Shown one piece after another: positions 7,728 through 17,500 of a stretch of 64,000 nt of DNA (its first letter is position 1; every line of letters begins with the position of its first letter). The notes under the pieces are model-generated. The model was not told the origin of the DNA and did not search any database. It saw only the letters and a list, made by a program, of their open reading frames with translations. Both the position numbers and the translations under genes were made by a program. Origin of the DNA: Streptomyces sp. WAC05374 (GTDB taxonomy: Bacteria > Actinomycetota > Actinomycetes > Streptomycetales > Streptomycetaceae); the NCBI RefSeq assembly GCF_004353505.1, contig NZ_SMNQ01000008.1, positions 62,001 through 126,000 on the forward strand, written 5' to 3'.

Positions 7728-8438
7728 ATGCCCAAGAAGAACAAGACGCCGCGCTTCTACTTCTCGCTGCGCAGCCCCTACTCCTGGCTCGCCCACCGGG
7801 AACTGACCGCCCGGCACCCGGAGCTGGTCGACCGGCTCCAGTGGGTGCCGTTCTTCGAGCCGGACCCCGAGAGCGCACGCCTCCTCACCGAGCAGGGCGG
7901 CACCTTCCCGTACTCCGAGATGTCCCGGGAGAAGAACCGGTACGTCCTCCAGGACGTCGGCCGCCTCACCAAGGCCCGGGGCATCACCGTGACCTGGCCC
8001 GTCGACCGGAAACCGGTGTGGGAGGTGCCCCACCTCGGCTACCTCGTCGCCGCCCGCGAGGGACGCGGCCAGGACTACATCGCCGCCTGCTACCGGGCCC
8101 GGTTCGGCGAGGGCCGCGACATCTGCGACCGCGCCACCGTCGCCCTCATCGGCGACCGGCTCGGCCTCGACCCGGAGCGGCTCGCCGGCGCGAGCGACGA
8201 CCCGGAACTGCGCGCCGAGGGCGTGCGCGCCCTGCTCGACGTGTGCCGGGACGGCGTCTTCGGCGTTCCGTTCTTCGTGCACGGCTTCACCCGCTTCTGG
8301 GGACTCGACCGGTTCGACGCCTTCGTCGAGCACCTCCGCTCCCAGGCCCTGCCCGCCACCTCCGTACCCGAGCCGCTCGTCGGCGCGGTCGGCCTCGGCC
8401 GGTCGGCCGACGACGGGCACGCGGGCGGCTGCGGCTGA
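7728..8438 (+). CDS. DsbA-fold HCCA-isomerase/GST-kappa-like protein
   Basis: This 236-residue thioredoxin-fold protein has an inserted helical domain. The CxxC of true DsbA is replaced by SPYSWL (residues about 16-21), the serine form seen in 2-hydroxychromene-2-carboxylate isomerases and kappa glutathione transferases; the cis-Pro loop is GVFGVPFFV. It should not be a disulfide oxidase and, lacking a signal peptide, is cytoplasmic. Proteins of this family recur in type II PKS clusters for polyene or cinnamoyl acyl chains, where double-bond isomerisation has been proposed. Its place between the ketoreductase and NRPS genes fits acyl-chain tailoring, but the actual reaction is inference. Confidence 0.85.
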   Translation: MPKKNKTPRFYFSLRSPYSWLAHRELTARHPELVDRLQWVPFFEPDPESARLLTEQGGTFPYSEMSREKNRYVLQDVGRLTKARGITVTWPVDRKPVWEVPHLGYLVAAREGRGQDYIAACYRARFGEGRDICDRATVALIGDRLGLDPERLAGASDDPELRAEGVRALLDVCRDGVFGVPFFVHGFTRFWGLDRFDAFVEHLRSQALPATSVPEPLVGAVGLGRSADDGHAGGCG

Positions 8439-8442
8439 CGGG

Positions 8443-8486
8443 CGTCAGCCCTGAATCAGCCCGCTGTCAGCGCGCTCGTCGACGAT
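8443..8486 (+). promoter_or_regulatory. SARP box and putative -10 of the NRPS operon
   Basis: Heptamers CGTCAGC (8443), AATCAGC (8454) and TGTCAGC (8465) recur at exactly 11 bp. Nine bases on is GACGAT (8481-8486), in the same relative place as the candidate -10 of the ACP promoter. The NRPS start lies 39 bases further with an AGGGGA site in front. Confidence 0.75.
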
Positions 8487-8525
8487 CGACGGTGTGAACT
8501 CGATGACCTTCGCTAGGGGATTGGT

Positions 8526-11500
8526 ATGACGACTCAACGCCACACGGCCGGCCTGCCGCTCACCGCCGGGCAGAAGGACATCTGGTTCGACGAGAAGCTG
8601 TCCGGCGGCGGCGCCACCTACAACACCGCCATCTACTGGGACATCCGCGGGCCGCTCGACCAGCGGGTGTTCCGCGCCGCGCTGGAACGGCTCGTGGCGG
8701 AGTCCGAGTGCCTGCGCGCCCGCTTCACCGACGTCGACGGCGAGCCCCGCCAGTTCGTCGAGGAGCTCACCGAGCTGCCGCTGACCGTCACCGACGTCAG
8801 CGGCGCCGACGACCCGGCCGGGGCGGCCCGTGCGGCGATCCGCGCCGACCTGCGCGTCCCGCTCGTGCCGACGGCCGAGCCGTACGTACCGCTGTTCCGC
8901 CTCAGCGTATTCACCCTCGCCGAGGACCGCACCTTCTTCTGCCTGCTCAACCACCACCTTGTCTCCGACGGGTTCAGCTACGTCATCTACTGGCAGCGGC
9001 TGTCCGCCATCTACGAGGCGATGCTCGCCGGGACCTCCCTCGACGAGGGCCGCTTCCCGCCGCTGAGCACCCTGATCGATGCCGAGGCCGCCTACGGGGA
9101 CTCCCCGCGCGCCGAGCGCGACCGCGCCTACTGGGAGGAGCGGTTCGCCGACCGCCCCGAGCCCGTCAGCCTCGCCACCCGCGACGCCGAGCCCGCGCAG
9201 GGCTTCCGGCGCGAGGAGACCGTCCTGCCGGAGGGCACCGCCGAACGGCTCCGCGCCGTCGCCTGGGACGCGCGGGTCACCTGGCAGACCGTGCTGGTCG
9301 CCGCCCTCGGCGCGTACACCCGGCGGATGGCCGGCACCGACGACGTCATCCTCTCCCTGCCCGTCACCGCCCGGGTCGGCGGCACCATGCAGGGCATACC
9401 CGGCATGGTCGTCAACTACGTGCCGCTGCGGCTGCCCGTGACGCCCGGCATGACCCGCGGCGACCTGCTGGCCGCCACGTACACCGCGTTCTCGCAGGCG
9501 CTCAAGCACCAGCGCCACCGCGTCAGCCGCATCCGCCGCGCCATGGGCCTGGCCAGCGACGACCGGCGGCCGTTCGGGCCGTTCATCAACATGATGCCGC
9601 AGATCGAGAAGCTGGCCATCGGCCCCTGCGACGCCACCCTCTACAGCCCCTCCACCGGCCTCGTCGACGACCTGGAGTTCACCGTCGCCGACAAGGGAGC
9701 CGACGGCATCGGCGTCGACCTCAGCGGCAACGAGTCCCGCTACGAGCAGGACGAGGTCCGCGCCCACCTGCGGCGCTTCACCGACTTCCTGGACCGGTTC
9801 GTCACCGCGGCCGCCGACGCGCCGCTCGACACCCTCGACCTGCTCGCCCCCGGCGAATCCGACCTGCTGGACGCCGCCCTGACCGGTCCCGTACGCGCCG
9901 AGCCCTACCGAGGCGTCGTCGAGCGCGTACGGGACCACGCCACCACCCGCCCCGGCGCACCGGCCGTCACCGACGACGGCGGCACCCTGACATACGCCGA
10001 ACTCGCCGGCCGGGCAAGCGCCCTGTCCCGGCGCCTCGCGGACGGCACCGGACCGGTGGCCCTGCTCACCGAACCGGGGCGCGACTTCGTCACCGCCGAA
10101 CTGGGCGTGCTCGGCTCCGGCCGCGCCTTCCTGCCCCTCGACCCGCGCGCCCCGCTGGCCCGCCTCACCGGCCTGCTCACCGACAGCGGCGCCACCTGCG
10201 TGCTGGCCGACTCCACCCACCACGCCCTCGCCCGCCGGGCGGCCGGTGACCTGCCCGTCCTGCTCCTGGACGGCGCCCAGGACCCCGCCGACGACCTCGC
10301 CCCCGTCGCCGGAGGCCCCCTGGACCTGGCGTACGTCATCTACACCTCGGGCTCCACCGGCAAGCCCAAGGGCGCCATGGTGCAGCGCGGCGGCATGATC
10401 AACCACCTGCTCGCCAAGGTCGAGGAACTGGGCCTGGACCACACCGACGCCCTCGTCCACAACGCGCCCGTCACCTTCGACGTCACCGTCTGGCAGACCC
10501 TGACGACCCTCCTCGTCGGCGGCCGCGTCCGTGCCGTCTCCCGCGACGACGCCGCCGACCCCGACGCCCTGTTCGGCGTCATCGCGGCCGAGCGCCTCAC
10601 CGTCCTGGAGGTCGTGCCGTCCCTGCTGCGCGCCACCCTGGACGCCTGGGACACCACCGGGCAGGCGCCCCAACTGCCCGCCCTGCGCTGGATGATCTCC
10701 AACGGCGAGGCCCTCCCCGCCGGCCTGTGCGCCCGCTGGTTCGCCCGCCACCCGCACATCGCGCTGGCCAACGTCTACGGACCCACCGAGTGCTCCGACG
10801 ACGTCACCCACGCCTACGCCCGCACCGCCGCCGACATCCGCGCCGACGACGCCTCCATGCCCATCGGCCGCCCGCTGCGCAACACCCGCCTTTACGTCCT
10901 CGGCGACGACCTGCGGCCCGTCCCGCAGGGCGTCCCCGGCGAGCTGTTCATCGCCGGCACGGGCGTCGGCCGCGGCTACCTCGGCGACCCCGGCCGCACC
11001 GCCACCACCTTCGTACCCGACCCGTTCGCCGCCGACGGCACCCGCATGTACCGCACCGGCGACCAGGTGGTGCTGCTCGCCGACGGGCAACTGCTCTTCA
11101 CCGGGCGCCGCGACCACCAGGTCAAGATCCGGGGCCAGCGCATCGAGCTGGGCGAGGTCGAGGCCGCCCTGCGCGCCCTGCCCTCTGTCGGTGACGCCGT
11201 CGCCGCCGCCGTCACCGACCCGGCCGGCCACCAGCGGCTGGTCGGCTACGTGGTCACCGACGCCGACACCGCCGCCGTCCGCGAGCGGCTCGCCGAGGTG
11301 CTGCCCGACCAGATGGTGCCGTCCCTGCTGCTCGCCCTGCCCGAACTGCCCCTGACCCCGCACGGCAAGGTCGACCGCAAGGCCCTGCCCGCCCCCGACT
11401 TCACCACCGTCCACACCGGCGGCGCGCCGCGCACCGACGCCGAGCGCATCCTGTGCGAGGTGCTCGCCGAGGTCCTCGGGCTGCCCCGGATCGGCGTCGA

Positions 11501-14500
11501 CGACAGCTTCTTCGCCCTCGGCGGCGACAGCATCAGCGCCATCCAGGTCGTCAGCCGCGCCCGCAAGGCCGGCCTGGCCGTCACCTCCCGGGACGTCTTC
11601 CAGCACCGCACCCCCGCCGCCATCGCCGCCGTCGCCCACCTGACCGGGCAGCGGGCGGAGGCGGTCATCGAGGACGGCGTCGGCGAGATCCCGCTGACCC
11701 CCGTCATCGACCAGTTCCGCGAGGAGGCCTCCCACCTCCCCGCCGCCACCCGCCAGTACGCCCAGTACGTGACCGTCTCCGTGCCCGACGGCGCCGACAC
11801 CGCCCGCCTGGAGGCCGTCATCGGCGCCCTCCTCGACCGGCACGACGCGCTGCGGATGCGGCTCACCGCGCCCGTCCCGGGCCTGTGGAACCTGGAGGCC
11901 CTCCCGCCGGGCGCCGTCGCCGCCTCCGACGTGCTCACCACCGTCCCCGTGCCGGCCGGCACCGACCCGGACACGGTCCTCGCCGAACAGATCGAGGCCG
12001 CCCGCGCCGCCCTGAGCCCCGAGGACGCCCGGCTCGTACGGGCCGTGCTCCTCGACCCCGGGCCCGCCGCGCCCCGCCGGCTGCTGCTGGTCATCCACCA
12101 CCTGGCCGTCGACGGGGTGTCCTGGCGCATCCTGCTCGGCGACCTCGAAACCGCCTGGCACGCCGTCACCGCGGGCCGCGACATCCGCCTCGACCCGGTC
12201 CCCACCTCCTACCGGCGCTGGGCCCGCACCCTCACCGACCACGCGCGCACCGCCGCCCGCGTCGCCGAACTCCCGCTGTGGAACGCCCAGTACGAGGGCG
12301 GTGCCGCCGAACTCGGCGACCGCCCCCTCGACCCGGCCCGCGACGTCCACGGGACCGCCGGCCGGCTGCGGATCGAGCTGCCCGCCGACCGGACGGAAGC
12401 CGTCCTCACCCGCGTACCCGCCACCTTCCACGCCGAGGTCAACGAGGTCCTGCTCACCGGCCTCGCCCTCGCCCTCACCGACCACGAACGCCGCCGCACC
12501 GGCCGCACCGCCACCCGCGCCCTGGTCGAGCTGGAGGGCCACGGCCGCGAACACCTCGGCGACGACACCGACCTGTCCCGCACCGTCGGCTGGTTCACCA
12601 GCGTCTTCCCCGTGGGCCTCGACGTCGGCGAACTCGACCGGGCGTCCGTGCGGGACGGCGGCGACGCCTGCGGCACCGCGCTCAAGCGCGTCAAGGAGAC
12701 CCTGCGCGCCCTGCCCGACCACGGCTTCGGCCACGGCCTGCTGCGCCACCTCAACCCCCAGACGGCCGGCGCCCTGGCCCGCCGCGCCACCCCCCGCGTC
12801 GGCTTCAACTACCTGGGCCGCTTCAGCACGGACACAGGCGGCGACTGGGCCATGCGGGCCGGCGCCTCCGGCCTCACCGCCGCGCCCGACACCCCGCTGC
12901 GGCACGCCCTGGAAGTCGTCTCGATGACCGAGGACCGCCCCGAGGGGCCCGTGCTCGTCGCCGAATGGACCTGGGCGGACGGCCTCCTCGCCGAGGACGA
13001 CGTCCGGCGCATCGCCGACGACTTCTTCCGCGCCCTCGGCGCCCTGGCCGACCACGCCGGCCGGCCCGGCGCCGGCGGCCGCACGCCCTCCGAGTTCCCC
13101 CTGGTCACCGTCACACAGGCGGAGATCGAGGCGTACGAGAACGACACCGACGGGCTCCAGGACATCCTGCCGCTCTCCCCGCTCCAGCGCGGCCTGCTCT
13201 TCCAGGCCCAGTTCGACCGGCACGGCATGGACGCCTACACCCTCCAGGTCGTCATGGACGTCGACGGTCCGCTCGACCGGTCCGCGCTGCGCGCCGCCGT
13301 CGCCGCCCTCCTCGACCGCAACCCGGGCCTGCGGGCCGCGTTCCGCGAACGGGACAACGGCGACCCGGTCCAGCTCGTCCCGGCCACCGTCGAACTGCCC
13401 TGGACCGAGACCGACCTGACCGGCGTCCCGGCGGCGGACGTCGACGCCGAGGTGAAGCGGCGCACCGACGAGGAGTGGCTGCACCGATTCGACGTCACCC
13501 GCGCCCCGCTGACCCGCTTCTCCGTGTACCGACTGGGCGAGGACCGCCACCGCGTCGTGTGGACGGCGCACCACATCCTGGTCGACGGCTGGTCGCTGTC
13601 CGCCGTCCTCGCCGAGGAGCTGGTGACGCTCTGGTCCAACGGCGCCGACCCCTCCGCGCTGCCGCCCGTCGCCCCCGTACGGGCCTACCTGGAGTGGTCC
13701 GCCGCCCAGGACAAGGAGGCCGCGCGGGAGGCGTGGCAGAAGGAGCTGGCCGGCATCGACGAGCCGACCCGGCTCGGCCCCGCCGACCGCGGCCGCGTCT
13801 CCGTCCTGCCCGAGACCCTCGCCACCGAACTGCCCAAGGCGCTGACCGACGCCGTGACCGCCTGGGCCCACGCCCACGGCCTGACCATGAACACCGTCGC
13901 CCAGGGCTGCTGGGCCGTCGCCCTCGGACGGCTCACCGGCCGCCAGGACGTCACGTTCGGCGCGGTGGCCTCCGGGCGCCCCGAGGAACTCCCCGACGTC
14001 GAGCAGATGGTCGGCGCCTTCATGCACACCCTCCCGGTGCGCGTGAAGCTCGACCCGTCGCTGACGCTCGAGGCGATGCTGGCCGACCTCCAGGACCGTC
14101 AGCTCCGCCTGGAGCGGCACCAGCACCTCGGCCTCGCCGACGTCCAGCAGGGCGCCGGGATCGGCGAGCTGTTCGACACGGTCGTCAGCTTCCACAACTA
14201 CCCCTCCGGCGTGCTCGACCGCATCGGCGAGCGCATCCCGGGGCTCGGCATGCGCGCCTGGGAGGCCCGGGTCATCGCCGAATACCCCCTCGCCCTCGGG
14301 GTGTTCCCCGGCGCGCGGGCCGGTGAGCCGATGCGCCTGGAGGCCCAGTACCGGCCCGACATCTTCGGCCCCGACGAGGTGGACGCGATCCTGCGCCGCT
14401 TCACCCGCGTCCTCCAGGCCCTCGCCGACGCGCCCCGCACCACGCTCGGCACCCTCGACGCCCTCGGCGCCGACGAGCGCCGCCTGCTGCTCGACGACTG

Positions 14501-17500
14501 GTCCGGCGCGGCCGCCACGGCCGCCCCCGCCACCACGCGGGCCACCGACGTCTTCGAGACCCGCGCCGCCGCGGCACCGCACAAGGAGGCCGTCGTCCTC
14601 GGCGCCGACCAGGTCGCGTACGAGGAGCTCAACGCCCGCGCCAACCGCCTCGCCCGGCTCCTCGCCGACCGGGGCGTCGGCCCCGAGCAGGTCGTCGCCG
14701 TGATGCTGCCCCGCACCCCCGAGATGGTCGTGGCCGCCCTCGCGGTGCTCAAGGCGGGCGCCGCCTACCTGCCCGTCGACTCCGCCTACCCCGTGGACCG
14801 CATCGCCTACATGCTCGACGACGCCCGCCCGGTGGCCCTGCTCACCGACACGGCGACCGCCGGACGCACGGGCGCCCTCGGCGTCGACACCCTGGTCCTC
14901 GACGAGCCCGGAACGGCACAGCGGCTCGCAGCCCTGCCCGGCACGGACCTCGCCGACACCGACCGGGTGAGCCCGCCGCGGCCCGAGCACCCGGCGTACA
15001 TCATCTACACCTCCGGCTCCACCGGCCGGCCCAAGGGCGTCGTCGTGGCCCACACCGGGCTGCTCGCCATGGTCGCGAGCCTCGTCGAGCGCTTCGGGCT
15101 CGACACCGGCACCCGGGTCCTCCAGTTCGCGTCCTTCAGCTTCGACGCCTCCGTCTGGGAGTTCATGCTCGCGCTGCTGACCGGCGGCACCCTGGTGATC
15201 GCCGACGAGGAGTGCCGCACCCCCGGCGCTCCGCTGGTCGACCTGATCAACCGGGCCCGCGTCAACCTCGCCGGACTGCCGCCGGTCGTCGTCGGCGGCC
15301 TGCCCGAGGGCAGCACCCTCCCCGCCGACCTGCGGCTCGCCGTGGCCGGCGAGGCCGTCCCCGCCGAGATCGTCGAACGCTGGGCCGGCCACGTCCGCCT
15401 CTACAACGGCTACGGCCCCACCGAGGCCGTCGTCAGCTCCACCGTCAGCGGCCCCCTCAGCGGCACCGGGCGCCCGCCCATCGGCCGCCCGACCACCGCC
15501 CACCGCGTCTACGTCCTGGACCGGCACCTGCGGCCCGCGCCCGTCGGGGTCGTCGGCGAGCTGTACGTCGGTGGCGGCCTCGCCCGCGGCTACCTGGCCC
15601 GCCCCGAGCTGACCGCCCAGCGCTTCGTGGCCGACCCCTTCGGCCCCGCCGGGCAGCGCATGTACCGCACCGGCGACCTGGTGCGCTGGCTCCCGCACGG
15701 CGAACTCGACTACGTCGGCCGCGCCGACGACCAGGTCCAGCTCCGCGGCTTCCGCATCGAGCTCGGCGAGATCACCTCGGCCCTGCTGGCCCAGACCGGC
15801 ATCGACCAGGCCACCGTGGTCGTCCGCGAGGACGAGGCGGGCGACCGCCGCCTGGTGGCCTACGTCGTGGCCGCCGACCCCGCCGCCCTCTCGGACGCCT
15901 CACTCAGCGGCACCCTGCGCGAACGGCTCGCCCAGGTGCTGCCCGACTACATGGTGCCCTCGGCGGTCGTCGCCCTCGAAGCCATGCCGCTCACCCCGCA
16001 GGGCAAGCTCGACCGCAAGGCGCTGCCCGCGCCCGACCTCGCCGGAGCCGCCCGGGGCCGTGTCCCGCGCACGCCCGTGGAGGAGATCCTCTGCGGCCTG
16101 TTCGGCGACATCCTCTCCGTACCGCACGTCTCCATCGACGACGACTTCTTCGAGATCGGCGGCCACTCGCTGCTGGCCACCCGGCTGATCAGCCGCGCCC
16201 GCACGGCGCTGGGCGTCGAGCTGCCGATCCGCGCCCTGTTCGAGGCCCGGACCGTCAGCGCCCTCGCCGCCGTCGTCGAGGCCGCCGCCCACGCCCGGCC
16301 GCCGCTGCGGCCCGCGCCCAAGGACGCCGTACGCCCGCTGTCGTTCACCCAGCAGCGGCAGTGGTTCCTCAACCGCCGCCAGGAGCACGCCGACGGCACG
16401 TACAACACCCCGATGGCCTTCCGCCTGACGGGCCGGCTGGACGCCGCCGCCCTCCAGGCCGCCCTGACCGACGTGGCCGAGCGGCACGAGGTCCTGCGCA
16501 CCGTCATCCCCGACACCGACGGCGTGCCGTCGCTGCGGGTGCTCGACGCGCGCACCGGCGGACCGGTGCTCAAGGCCCGCACGGTCACCGAGGAGGGCCT
16601 GGCAGCGGCGCTGGCCGCCGAGGCCGACCAGGGCTTCGACCTCACCGCCGAACCGCCGCTGCGCGTACGCCTGCTGTCCACCGGACCGGACGAGTGCGTG
16701 CTGCTGCTGGTCTTCCACCACATCGCCTTCGACGGCTGGTCGATCGTGCCGCTGCTCACCGACGTGTCCACCGCCTACCGGGCCCGCTGCGCCGGGCGCG
16801 CCCCGCAGTGGGCGCCGCTGCCGGTGCAGTACGCCGACTTCGCGGTCTGGCAGCGCGAGCTGCTCGGCTCCGAGGACGACCCGGACAGCGTCGTGTCGGG
16901 TCAGCTCGCCTTCTGGCGGGACGCCCTGGCCGGCCTGCCGGAGGAGCTCGCCCTGCCCACCGACTTCCCGCGCCCCGAGGTGGCCGGGTCCTCCGGTGAC
17001 GTGGTGATGTTCGACCTGGAGCCCGAACTGCACGGCGCGCTGACCGACATCGCCCGGCAGACCGGCACGACCGAGTTCATCGTCTTCCAGGCCGCCCTGT
17101 CGGCGCTGCTGACCCGGCTGGGCGCCGGCACCGACATCCCGCTGGGCGTCTCGGTCGCCGGACGCACCGACGAAGCGCTCAACGACCTCGTCGGCATGTT
17201 CATCAACTCCCTGGTGCTGCGCGGCGACACCAGCGGCGACCCCACCTTCCGCGAGCTGCTCGACCGGCTCCGGGAGACCGACCTCGCGGCCTACTCCCAC
17301 CAGGACGTGCCGTTCGACCAGGTCGTCGACGCGCTCAAGCCGGCCCGCTCGCTCTCCAGGCACCCGCTGTTCCAGGTGGTGCTGAGCGTGCAGAGCCACG
17401 GCGACCAGCCGCTGACCCTGCCCGGCCTGACGGTGAAGCCCGAGTACGTCGGCTCCGACCGGGCCAAGCTCGACCTGGTCATGGAGCTGCTGCCGTGGCC

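Noticed and set aside
8445..15698. A very long open frame on the minus strand opposite the NRPS gene
   Set aside because: It is a shadow of the high-GC NRPS frame: composition is Gly/Ala/Val/Asp-rich repeats without domain motifs, and the plus strand has clear NRPS domains.
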